A DNA stretch of 64,000 nt from Mucor racemosus. Its lineage: Eukaryota; Mucoromycota; Mucoromycetes; Mucorales; Mucoraceae. Position numbers and translations under genes: made by a program. The notes beneath the pieces are model-generated. The model had not been told where the DNA came from and made no database searches. It saw nothing but the letters and a program-made list of their open reading frames with translations. Where the stretch lies: assembly GCA_027405735.1 (NCBI GenBank), contig JAPEHQ010000002.1:2802501-2866500 (forward strand). The letters run 5' to 3'. Below are positions 1 through 9,659 of this stretch, one piece after another. Position 1 is the first letter of the stretch. Each line of letters begins with the position of its first letter.

Positions 1-194
1 TTTCATTTTGGATGCGCCTCCAAACTTCTGGCACCTGTAGCTGTCTCACATATCCCGTTTCCTGGATCTTACTTTAGAACAATAAGAACAATCAAGAATA
101 TTACCACAGGTCAGTTAGCTGACTTCTTATCAATAAGGATTACAAATCAAAAGGTTTGTTATCGTATAAATAACCGGTGGATGCAACAATCACG

Positions 195-334
195 ACTGTA
201 TGCTATTATCAATTCATAATTGCAAATTAACTTGACAAGGCTGCTTTTGAAAGTCTCCTTAAGGCGACCCAATACTAGCCCCCGTGTTTTATCTGAGTTA
301 CAAAAAAAAGGATTCGAATCGAAGCCCAACCCTA
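195..334 (+). repeat. hAT transposon 3'-terminal fragment, copy A
   Basis: This stretch resembles 17238-17427 on the same strand and the reverse complement of the left edge of the hAT element at 62800. Shared landmarks are CTATTATCAATTCATAAT, then CTCCTTAAGGC, then TTTATCTGAGTTACAAAA, ending in a diverged terminus GAAGCCCAACCCTA. The region of GATTCGAATCG just inside the terminus matches the intact element. No matching 5' end or transposase is visible nearby, so it is probably a truncated relic. Confidence 0.55.
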
Positions 335-389
335 CTTGAAAGATAACACTTTCTGATAATTCAATAAAATTACTTTTTTTATGTCGATA

Positions 390-555
390 TTGCAGTAAAT
401 AACAATATTATTTACTAAAACAAAAAATATAAAAATAGAAGCAGTAGAAATACAATTATAATCAGCTAAAGTTTTATTACAAAAGTTTTCTAAAGATTTA
501 AAATAATGGAAAAAGTATGAAGAGGGTATTTATAGTGATTTGGAAAACTTGGATA
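390..555 (+). repeat. Dispersed repeat R5, copy A
   Basis: Direct-repeat partner of 11699-11865. Shared blocks include TGCAGTAAATAACAA, GCAGTAGAAATACAATTATA followed by ATCAGCTAAAGTTTT, and GAAAAAGTATGA with TATTTATAGTGATTTG. No coding capacity. The class is unknown. Both copies sit in repeat-rich, gene-free DNA. Confidence 0.6.
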
Positions 556-1635
556 CTGCAGCAGTAAAATGTAAAAATGAAAGCTTTAAAAAGATACAGT
601 TTAAATCCTTCTTTATTCAAAAAATGGATAGTGTGCAATAGGCCTATATTTCTACTCTATTATTTATATTAATTGAGATTTTATTATATCTGGGATTTGC
701 ATTCACCGTAACTGTCAGTGATCTATCAGAATTAGGAATTAACCGAGTTACCAACTTAGGACATCTGTCAAACCGTGATGCTTAACATGCAAATCAGACA
801 ATGCTGCATTTCATACGTCTATCATCATTCATATCATGCTACTATTAAATGATAGAAGCATGATTCCATTGTCTTCATGCAATATTCATATTGTAGTAAA
901 CTACATATACCAAGTTTGTTTAGTAATCAAATTGATCTTATTTAGTCAACATCTAAGATCTAGTACTACTGTAACTTTAAATTACAAAAACAACATTAAA
1001 ATGTCAAATTGTACCACTGGTACTTCCAAACTAGAAACTAAACCACGAATATCTTGCTTCAAGATCTTATTACTGTATTATTAATGGAATTAGAAAATAG
1101 TATAATATATATCACAAAGGCTATGGTAATGCATAAACCTTGGCTTTACTTTATATCTTAATAAATATCAGAGTTATAATTGTATTCGCAACGCTTTTTT
1201 TGTTTAATTACTATTTTTTGTAGCACATATTATGTTTATTCTTTTTGGTAAAACAATTAATTTATTTGCGATTTAAAGTTTATATTGAGCTCCTTGGTTT
1301 ACATAATCAAGACGGTCTTTTAATGCCGGCTTTGACATATTTGTTAATGATCCGCATTAGAGCAATCCTTACTTTGGTCTATATGTTTTTTTAGTTTATT
1401 TTATGAATCAATTTGTTTTTTTATGATTCGGTTTATGTTATTATAATACAGTATGTTAAGAAATTTTTACTTCATAGCGATATTTACTTTTTTCAGCTCT
1501 GACAAATTAAAAAGATTCAAACTAAAAAAAAAGAAATTACTTCACAGAATTTTTTTCGCTCATTTATAAACCCCTGAGTGTGGTTTTTTTTAAAAAAAAA
1601 AAGCGTTTTTATTATAAACTAAATATGTAATCCAC

Positions 1636-1832
1636 ATTTTTGCCAATGGTCACTCTTCCAAAAAAAAATGCCGAACAATCTCCGGACGCGGCAATCACAT
1701 AATATTTTTAAGCTGTAAATTTCTAAAAAAAAAATTCACCAGACAGTCCGGACGCGGCTGTTTAAATATCTCAAGCAGTTGTGATGAGATACAGGTATCG
1801 AAATTTCATATAAAAATTAAGGTTATACTGTA
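1636..1832 (+). repeat. Dispersed repeat R3, copy A
   Basis: Matches the reverse complement of 58652-58843. Landmarks are TTTTTGCCAATGGTCACTCT, CCGAACAATCTCCGGA, CAGTCCGGACGCGG and CAGGTATCGAAATTTCATA. Two internal GC islands containing CCGGACGCGG lie in very AT-rich DNA, so it stands out in composition. No open frame. It could be a small non-autonomous DNA transposon, but terminal repeats were not resolved. Confidence 0.6.
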
Positions 1833-2346
1833 TAACTAATTATTCAAAGGCTTGTTTTATGTAAAGCATAAAGTAAAACATATAACATTAGCCATTAATA
1901 ACGGGGTTTAACTTGGAAAGTATAAGATGATACAACCAGGTTCGAAAAAAGTTGATAAAAACACAAATTTAATAAAGGATTTACTGTATTATACGGTATA
2001 TATATAAGTAGTAAGATATATAGATATCCATTTACTTTTAAATTACATATCCATTTTTATATTCAAGTACACGTTGATATTTTTTATTCGAAAAAAAAAT
2101 TTCTTATAAATTGTTTTCATATTTATAAAAAAAAAAGAAACGGGCATTTTGGAATTTCAGAAAAAAATTCATTTTTTAAGAATTTATCCAGAAGCAAATG
2201 CTTAGGATAGACTAGATTAATGAGCATTATGAATCATATAACGAAAATAGTATTAATGGCGTCATTCATCTTGAAGTTATAAATGGATTGATTGTCCAGA
2301 ATTGGTCGGTAGATGCGGGAAGTATGATGTATGAATAAATATAAAA

Positions 2347-2560
2347 CACGAGCCGAGCCTTAGACGGGCTTTTGACTTCTTTTCAAAGAGTTCAAATTTA
2401 AATAATAATTAGTAAATAATATGACGTTATTACTTTGGATAATTGTTGATTGGCATTCATAAGTTTGCTTTACTTTAGATATTTGTCACTTGAAAGGTAA
2501 AATGAAGTTTACATTGAGATGATGAGTTTTAGTCGGTGCATAAAAAAGCTCGGTTCGTTT
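2347..2560 (+). mobile_element. MITE-like repeat R4, copy A
   Basis: About 215 bp, matching the reverse complement of 47911-48125. Its ends are imperfect inverted repeats: the left end reads CACGAGCCGAGCC and the right end, reverse complemented, reads AAACGAACCGAGCT. Internal landmarks are CTTTGGATAATTGTTGATTG and TTTGCTTTACTTTAGATATT. Non-coding with short TIRs, it fits a MITE. Assignment to hAT is only suggested by the end sequence. Confidence 0.5.
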
Positions 2561-2763
2561 AAAATAATTATGTATGATTCTGTAAACTTTATTTCAACAT
2601 TGGGAATAAGTATGATAGATAGTGGTTTTTTGTTAATTAGTCCTGTTTTAATATACACAATGAATAACTAGAAAATGAAGTTAAAACTAGATATATTTAT
2701 TGAGTATATTGTAGTAGGTAAAAAAAGATAATGAATTCATCTCGAGCGACATCAGGATCCAGG

Positions 2764-2793
2764 GTATTTATATGTTTTGGAAGCGCGGATATA
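2764..2793 (+). repeat. Left arm of an inverted repeat pair (about 30 bp)
   Basis: The arm TATTTATATGTTTT followed by a GCGCGGATATAG-like end recurs as the reverse complement at 3516-3545 with a few mismatches. The two arms bracket roughly 780 bp that include the 137-bp tandem duplication. This layout fits a small non-autonomous element, but no target-site duplication was confirmed. Confidence 0.5.
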
Positions 2794-3060
2794 GAGTCTA
2801 CAATACAGAATGTATGAAAGGATGATTTCATAGTCTTGAGGAACTAGTTGATTACAACATGATGATATAATAGGTTGGCCAGAGCAAGTTTAGTAGGATA
2901 CGACCAAGTTAAGTATATAGGATATTCATGCTTGATTAACTTTAGACAGTGAATGTTTATACAAATGGAATAGCTGAATTCCATTCCCAGGAACGATTTC
3001 ATGATTGACTCAACTTCAGAATCTCAGGCTACACCATTTTATCATAGACTAAATGTAACA

Positions 3061-3334
3061 TAACTAAATGAAATAAAATTGGCATACATCATTATCACCT
3101 CATACTCATCATTCTATGCTAAGAATCATGTCTAAATACTCCTTTGAGCACTTCTACTAGTAATACATGTACCCAGTCTAGTCTATGTCCTAAACAATAA
3201 CTAAATGAAATAAAATTGCAATGCATCATTGTCACCTCATACACATCATTCCATGCTAAGAGCCATGTCTAAATAACCCTTTGAGCACTTCTACTATTAA
3301 TACATGTGCCCAGTCTAGTCTATGTCCTAAACAA
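3061..3334. repeat. Tandem duplication, two 137-bp units
   Basis: Units at 3061-3197 and 3198-3334 are about 90% identical by eye. Each starts TAACTAAATGAAATAAAATT and ends TCTATGTCCTAAACAA. The duplication lies inside the inverted-repeat bracket 2764-3545. A short reverse-strand open frame runs through the second unit but has no recognisable motif. Confidence 0.75.
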
Positions 3335-3515
3335 GTCCAAGAGTTGGGACATTCTTTAAGAATCAGCCAATTAGGAATAGGTACTGGACATTCTACATTA
3401 GCTGATTCATGGTTTAGAAGAATCTTTGATTCTATTGTTTGATCAAGAGTATTCTGTATATACTTAATTTTGGATCTCTTGCTTTTACTGGTTCTGGCCA
3501 ACTTGAATATCCATC

Positions 3516-3545
3516 CTATATCCGCACTCCTAAAACATATAAATA
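3516..3545 (-). repeat. Right arm of the inverted repeat pair
   Basis: Reverse-complement partner of 2764-2793: CTATATCCGCACTCC then AAAACATATAAATA. It lies about 290 bp upstream of the tRNA-Gln gene. Transposons often settle upstream of Pol III genes, but that link is only an inference here. Confidence 0.5.
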
Positions 3546-3834
3546 CATGATCTATTATACATTTGATAATAGTTTACCTTGTTTTTTTTCCTGAAAAATA
3601 TGCGCAATAAATATATTGAATTCTGATTTTAATTCTTTGGTCTTTATTTCGTAAATATAAACAGCAAACAAATATTTTATTATATTTTCATTGCTTACAT
3701 AATTTTCTCTACGCTAAAAAAAATATGGACGTATTACTTACAGGGAAAACGAGGTAATACGGACTTTAGTTGCAGTGGGCGGCCAGTTAATTATTAGCAT
3801 TATCAAACTAATTGTAAATAAATAATCATAACAG

Positions 3835-3905
3835 GGTTTCATAGTGTAATGGTTATCATATCGGTCTTTGAATCCGGTGATCCGAGTTCGATTCTCGGTG
3901 AGACC
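3835..3905 (+). tRNA. tRNA-Gln (anticodon UUG), slightly degenerate
   Basis: A 71-nt cloverleaf can be drawn. The acceptor arm GGTTTCA pairs with TGAGACC with one G-U wobble. The D-arm region is TAGTGTAATGGTTATCA, the anticodon loop CTTTGAA gives UUG (3868-3870), and the T-arm is CCGAGTTCGATTCTCGG, a perfect 5-bp stem. Box A and box B are intact and there is no intron. The anticodon stem is weak: TCGGT faces TCCGG, giving one U-U mismatch next to the loop and one wobble. It may be a functional variant copy or the start of a pseudogene. A T-run follows directly. Confidence 0.88.
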
Positions 3906-3911
3906 TTTTTT
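3906..3911 (+). terminator. RNA polymerase III T-run terminator
   Basis: Six T residues begin immediately after the last acceptor base of tRNA-Gln, the standard Pol III termination signal. This supports the tRNA still being transcribed. Confidence 0.75.
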
Positions 3912-4580
3912 ATTTCATTTGACTTTAGAAGTGTGTGTAGATCTCGTTAACATGATTTGGGTTAAATTGGGTCTGCACTCTCTTTTTTTTTTTTTTTGGA
4001 TCGCCTTAAGATGAACATTCATATCATTTATTATATAAGAATATAAATACAATACTAAAATTCTGATGAACTAAAGATATAAATGTAATCAACGGAACAA
4101 GCAATCTTAACATTGGTTGATAGAATTATAATAAAGACTTTATCATCGTAGAAGCTAAAAGAAATGAGTACTAGCAGCAGCAGCAGTAAGATTAATAATA
4201 TGATTAAGTGATAATATAACATAAACCCAATCTATTAGACATAATCATATTCATTGTTTTCGATAAATGTGTAAACAATCAGTCTGTTGGGCACAGAGAT
4301 GATCCATAAAGTAAATTATTAGACGCTGTTTATCAAAGTGTTCCTAGTTTAGGATATTTTTAATTAGTCCAATTTTCGAATAATCAAAAAGAACAAGCTA
4401 AAATCCGAGTAGTGCATTATTTACAAAAATCAATCATTATTAGAAGGAATAGCTCTTTATATTTGCTTGAACCCCTTAGATAACCTTTTTTCTTGTGTTA
4501 CATGTATTAATTCATTAATTTGATCGAAATGATTTCCATTTCCCTATTTCTTTTTTACTTCATCTTTTTGAATATTGGCA
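3912..4580. other. Intergenic, nothing recognised
   Basis: AT-rich spacer between tRNA-Gln and the F-box pseudogene. It includes a T16 tract near 3983 and a short CAG run near 4178. No gene or repeat partner was identified. Confidence 0.5.
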
Positions 4581-6021
4581 ATGACTACTAATCTGCTTTA
4601 CCAACAGAAATATTGGCACTTGTGGACCATTTCTTAAATTTTGTAACTGATCGTATAGATTGTATGAAACTTTATCTTGAATGGTGTATTCTATTTCGAA
4701 AATCGCTACTTCATTGGGTCCGCATTAACAATAGAAATTAATTCAGATGATTTTACAAAAACTTAATTATGCAAGGACACCTAGTGAAAATTCTGGAAAT
4801 TCAGCAGCCATTTAATCAATCAAGTATCATTAAACGTAATGAGTTATTGTCATTATATAAACTTTGCTCCTATCTTCATACATTACATTTTAATGCGCGG
4901 GATAAATTGTTTGCGTATCCTCAACAAATTCACCAATTAACAATTGCCTTAAAATCACTGAATTTAACTAGTATATCAATATTCGACCCTACATCTGCAT
5001 TAGGTAGTCAAGTACTACATTATCAGCATTCACTGACAGAATTATCGCTGTCTATTAATATGTATGAGAGTTTTGTTTGGTTGCTTCTCCTCTCGAAGCT
5101 CACATCGCTTATACTTCACATTATGCATGATAGCGAAGGCACATTACTACCATTTCATTTGGAAGTTATTCACCAAGCGTGTTCAAAACTACGTTTTCTG
5201 TGTGTATTTGGTAATAGTAAACTATATGACCTCTTTGACAATGACGACAAAATGAATATAAATCAAGCTTTAAACATGACAACTTTCAAATTAATTAACC
5301 ATCTCGACAATAGCCAAGCTGCTGTAGCAATGTGGATTCAATATATCTGTTCAGAGTATCCCAATTTACAAACTTTGGAAATCGAAAATGGACAGATGGA
5401 TCACGATGTATTAACTGAGACAGCTAACAGTTGGGAAGAGATTATCAAAAGTTGTCCTTATCTAAATCAATTATCCTTATATGGATTCTCTTTGAATACA
5501 GAATTTTACAGATCACTGTTGGAGCAGTCAATGCTCAAAAATCTCAAATTATATTTACCTGACTATTATTATCCTGTACCCTTAACCATTTTGCTTTTTA
5601 AATACCAATTAAGCTCTACCAGAATCTTGGAAAACTTCATATATCTGGTATTCACATGAAGGATGATTGGTTAAATGTACCAATTGGCACATTATTGCAA
5701 AACATTCGACTTTATCAGCTTACATTAGATTACCTTTCACTATCACAAACAAAAATAACAGAAAAAACTCAAATTGTTCATGTCTCATTCAGTCATGTAA
5801 CACTTACAATTGCAATTTTGGATGGGGTTTTGAATGCCTGTCCACGTTTAACTCATTTATTGCTTGTTTATTGTCAATTCTTAAACTTGGACGTCAACCT
5901 GGAAATGCCATTTCATCGGCTTGAATTTTTAAATTTACATCAACCATATACAGTAAATCAAGATGATTTGCAAACAAAGAGTAAACATATACATATTAGT
6001 CAGCATGATAAAAGAATTTGA
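4581..6021 (+). pseudogene. F-box / leucine-rich-repeat protein, decayed
   Basis: The frame starting at 4598 begins LPTEIL, the classic F-box start, continues through a Trp-containing F-box helix, and then reads MQGHLVKILEI and LRR-type segments such as YPNLQTLEIEN and CPYLNQLSLYG. Damage is visible. The ATG at 4581 is out of frame with LPTEIL. In-frame stops TAA (4739-4741) and TGA (4748-4750) separate the F-box from the LRR part. A frameshift near 5590-5610 moves the C-terminal part (KLYQNLGKLHISGIHM onward) to another frame ending at 6021. Intact relatives act as substrate receptors of SCF ubiquitin ligases. The longest surviving open frame is 4769-5659 (296 codons). No GT-AG introns remove the stops cleanly, so a pseudogene is preferred over a spliced gene. 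Confidence 0.75.
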
Positions 6022-6160
6022 TACTATGAAACAACTAGAAATCGCATTGTTGGTCGAATACAGCAAGAAAAAAGTATTTTTATTTATATAAAATTACACT
6101 GCTTTTCAGTAGATCAGTTATATTTACTTGGATCAAAAGTCAAATAAATAAATAAATATA

Positions 6161-8673
6161 TTATTTTACAATAGTAGCTTCTCTGCCTGACATGGGAGAA
6201 GAAGAAGAGGGTGGAGGTGTATTTCCTTGTTGAGGTCTTTCATATTCCTTACGATTATTATCGGTATCATAAGTATACATTGGTATTTTGTTTGAAGGAC
6301 GCCATTCATAGTGTTGTTGTTGTTGTTGAGGAGGTTGATAAGTAGGATAATGATCAGGTCCAGAAGAAGGGGGTGGTGGCAAACTATAAAGTTCAAAATG
6401 TTTAATGATAATTATTGTAATAATGAGATATAAAACCTACCTTTGAGTTAATGGGTGATGATGGCCATATGAAGGATGATGGCCATATTGGCCTTGTGTT
6501 TGAGGAGGAGGAGGAGGAGGGTGAGAATGAGGATGAGAATAATAGTGTTCTTGAGCTTGTTGCTGTTGTTGATGATGGTTCATATAAGGTGAACCATGTT
6601 GAGAATTGTCAACACTTGACGCACTATTATTAGATGCCATTCTAATTCTATTCCAATCCTGTGGATGTTGTGGTGGTTGCTGCTGTTGCTGCTGTTGATG
6701 AGAATCATCTTGACGTTCAGATTGTTGTCTTTGCCAATAATAAGGTGAGCTAGTCGATTCTTCCTTGACTGAAGAATAGTCAGCTTGTTCATTAGGATGA
6801 TGCTGTTGTGCATGATGATGATCATTTGTAGGATAAGCTGCCTCGGAAGATGCGTTTGAATGAACACGATCATGTACGCTACTGTAGGGTTGTTGTTGCT
6901 GTTGCTGTTGTTGTTGTTGTAATCCAGGGTACGAGTGTGAGTGAGACATAGGTGGAGGTGGAGGCATATGGTTATAATTTGTATATGCGACGCCATGATA
7001 ATCATAGGGCATATATTCTGTAGGTTGAAAGAGATGAGCACTTGCACCAGCATAAGCAGTAGGACGACCATATGGAACATGAGCACTTGTATTATTATGT
7101 TGAATGACACTTGAAGTGGGGCCACCTGCATTACTGGTACGCTTACTAGAAGTATGAGTACCAGAATCAGTTTCAGCGTAATGACCAGGACTTCTACCAC
7201 GAACAACAAGAGAGGATGATTTAGCTGATGCAACAGTAATAGTATTACCATTGCGTAATTTGGCTAATAACTCAACAACAATAACATAATATTGTTGAGC
7301 GGCACGTCTTTTACCATTATTTGCTGTTGCAGTTTTAAATTGAAGACGCTCAAAAGTAACAATAGACTGACTTGAACCTACGGCACTAAAACCAATATTA
7401 CCACCAGGGCGAATCAACTTTGGAGTAGGTGTTGTTTGAGGACCTTTATCACGTTTAGGAGTGTGCTGAATCAATTGAATCGATTTATCACAGTCAGATA
7501 AACGAGCACTCACGCCAAGCATAAAGCAATGGATCTCTTCTAATTGGCCATTATGATCCTTTGCTAAACAAGGGAAATCTTGTCCTTCATATAAAATGCC
7601 AACACCTTCCAAAGAGAAGGAACCACTTACTTGAAAATAATTGCGACGATAACATGTCCAATCATTATCAGCTAAAAAGAATCCACGATCAACTTTTGTA
7701 TGGAGACGAACATCGATACTAAAGAAGAGATTATTATTGTTACCATCACATGATTTAAATAAAAAAAAATCTTACGTTGTATGTCTATCTAATGAAACTA
7801 TATTATGAGCGTAATCAGTAGGTCCAAAAGAAGGACATGTCTCGTTGATAAGGGATTCTTTACGGTCTCTTGAAGTTGAGTTATTGATATGAGGATGATA
7901 ATTAGAAGAGGAAGAAGGTGTGCCTGGTGTAACCATATTATTTGTTGTATTATTATTATATTTTTGAGTTTCCAGGGGCAAAGATGGTGAAGATGGATAT
8001 TGAAGATTTGGGTCATCTAAATCATCATTTTGATTCGTATCAGTATGATTTATATTGTTTGTGGTAGGTTGAGGTGTAGTTGGTTGAGAAGACATGATTA
8101 CTCTACTATAAAATAAAAAAGGTGTCAAAAAGGTGAAACGAAACACACATGAAGTAATAGAATAAAAATGTTACCTTTGCGGAGATGATTCTGATTTAGC
8201 TGTAGTATTATTGTTATTATAAGATTGTTGTTGCAATGGCATCAAAGCCTGGTTTTGTTGATGTTGTTGACTGTGATATTGGTGAGCACTATCAGTTTGA
8301 TGAAAACTAAAAAAGAAATAGAAACAAGAAAGATAATGATGAGTAAAATAAGAAATAATCAAACAAGAAGAAAAATAAATTTTCTCCACTTTTTTTTTGT
8401 CCCCCTCTCCCCCACTAACAAAGCCAGGGCTTTATTAATTTTTGCTGATGTCAAATAAAATCATTTTGGGATTTTGTATTTGGTATTTTACGACAAAATC
8501 AAGGTATAGAGATATTACAACCCCTACAGCTTTCTTTTATAGGTTGTCATGACAACCAGAAACACACTCATCTCAAGAAACTATAAACAGATTATTTACC
8601 TTTGTTGTCTATTCAGATGATGAGGTTCTTGATTATAATCTTGATTCATATATCTGTGATTCTCTGGATCCAT
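6161..8673 (-). CDS. NDT80/PhoG-like transcription factor
   Basis: Five exons on the minus strand: 8673-8600, 8306-8175, 8105-7776, 7718-6441 and 6383-6161. They splice in frame to 678 residues. The middle carries the NDT80/PhoG (p53-like Ig fold) DNA-binding domain, about residues 178-350. It reads DRGFFLADNDWTCYRRNYFQ, FKTATANNGKRRAAQQYY and the diagnostic VVRGRSPGHY. Ndt80 drives middle-meiotic genes in yeast, while the VIB-1/XprG relatives in filamentous fungi control nutrient responses and cell death. The N-terminus is Gln/Asn-rich. The C-terminus is dominated by poly-Gln, His and Pro runs, probably transactivation or condensate-type disorder. The first intron is long (293 nt) compared with 57-69 nt for the rest. 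The start MDPENHRYMNQ is the only ATG joining exon 2 in frame. The family call is firm, the subfamily is not. Confidence 0.88.
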
Positions 8674-9386
8674 ATTATACTCTTTCTTAAAAAAAATAAT
8701 AAAGAAAAAAAGAAGAAGAAAAGAAAGAGAGACGAAAAAGAAATAAAGGAATTATAGTTGAATCAAAAAATCTGTTATTTTTAGTTGTACCCAATACAAG
8801 TTATAAGTGAATCTGCCTCAATCGGAGACTCATAAAGGACAAATCAACACTAAAATGAACCAATTGATGATAACCTATCTGTCATTAATATTCTAATCTA
8901 AAATGTTCTTTTTTTTTTAAAAAAAAAAAAAAAATTGATATCATAAAGAAAGCAAAAGTAGATGTAGTATCATATACAAATATTTTCTTTTCGAGAAAAA
9001 AAGTAGTAATTTTGAGTTTGTGCACCAGGTAACACACTTGCTAATTTTTTTTTTTTTTTTTGAAGATCTCTTACCTGTAAACACTCGACTTCTTATTCGC
9101 AGGGGTAAACAAAGCGAGGGGAGGGGCTACTCGGTGTAGTGCTTCTTATTGATCTATTTTTTTACTCCAATTAAATTCATCTTGTCAAATAAGTTACGCC
9201 GTTTGAAGAGGATATTAAATATCACTTACAAATGTATTCAAAAATGTTTCATATATTCATGTACTTTAAAAGACTTTCTATTTCATGGTTTCATTACGGC
9301 TTCAATTAGAAAAAAAGTCATTATTAATGTTCATACAGAAACTCAAATTGCAGTTACACAAGGTAAAGAAAGTTTATGGAGATAAT
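8674..9386. other. Intergenic, promoter region of the NDT80-like gene
   Basis: About 700 bp with long A and T homopolymers (T10-A13 near 8911-8934, T17 near 9046-9062) and a short GC-rich patch at 9098-9130. It holds the presumed promoter of the minus-strand NDT80-like gene. No further gene was seen. The plus-strand frame at 9149-9385 has no features of a protein. Confidence 0.5.
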
Positions 9387-9659
9387 TTAAAATATCATGT
9401 AAAATGTAGAGGCAATAGCACCGGACATAACAATTGGACGAATAGAATATCCTAATGCTCCTTCACTAGTAGCGGTAGAGTTGCTATTTCCATGACCACC
9501 TACTGAAGAACTACCACTAGAGCTGCTACTGCCGCTACTGGCATCTGTGGAATCACTACTGCCAGAACCACTTGATCCACCACCACCACTACTGCCTTTG
9601 GCTGCCACAAAGCTAACAAGGTACAAAATTGCAATCAAGTAAACATAGAAACCGCGCAT
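9387..9659 (-). CDS. Small Ser/Gly-rich secreted protein, possible GPI anchor
   Basis: Single exon, 90 residues. The N-terminus is a clear signal peptide (MRGFYVYLIAILYLVSFVAA, cleavage expected after residue 20 or so). The body (about 21-70) is almost only Ser, Gly, Thr, Asp and Asn. The C-terminus ends in a hydrophobic tail (IRPIVMSGAIASTFYMIF). Signal peptide plus low-complexity Ser/Thr spacer plus hydrophobic tail is the layout of small fungal GPI-anchored wall proteins. The tail is broken by polar residues, so a secreted form without an anchor is possible. The codon pattern in the Ser/Gly stretch varies (TCC, AGT, TCT), which argues for selection on protein sequence and against a simple DNA repeat. 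No homologue is recognised by name. Confidence 0.65.
   Translation of the reverse strand: MRGFYVYLIAILYLVSFVAAKGSSGGGGSSGSGSSDSTDASSGSSSSSGSSSVGGHGNSNSTATSEGALGYSIRPIVMSGAIASTFYMIF

Larger units (their letters stand above)
1..3834. other. Gene-free, repeat-rich AT-rich region
   Basis: No credible gene is seen here on either strand. Short open frames are AT-rich, lack family motifs and have no supporting splice structure. The region is a patchwork of repeats, several with partners elsewhere in the window: a hAT-end fragment, copies of R5, R3 and R4, a 137-bp tandem duplication and an inverted pair. These are listed separately. The rest is A/T homopolymer-rich sequence without recognisable content. 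Confidence 0.6.

Noticed and set aside
3061..3334. Direct repeats considered as a CRISPR-like array
   Set aside because: Only two long 137-bp units without spacers in a eukaryotic genome; it is a tandem duplication.
3256..3501. 81-codon minus-strand frame
   Set aside because: It overlaps the tandem duplication and inverted-repeat bracket and shows no transposase or other motif; probably chance.
6580..7251. 223-codon minus-strand frame within the NDT80-like gene
   Set aside because: It is a shifted frame through exon 4, rich in Leu/Ile/Asn runs derived from the poly-Gln codons; the conserved domain lies in the other frame.
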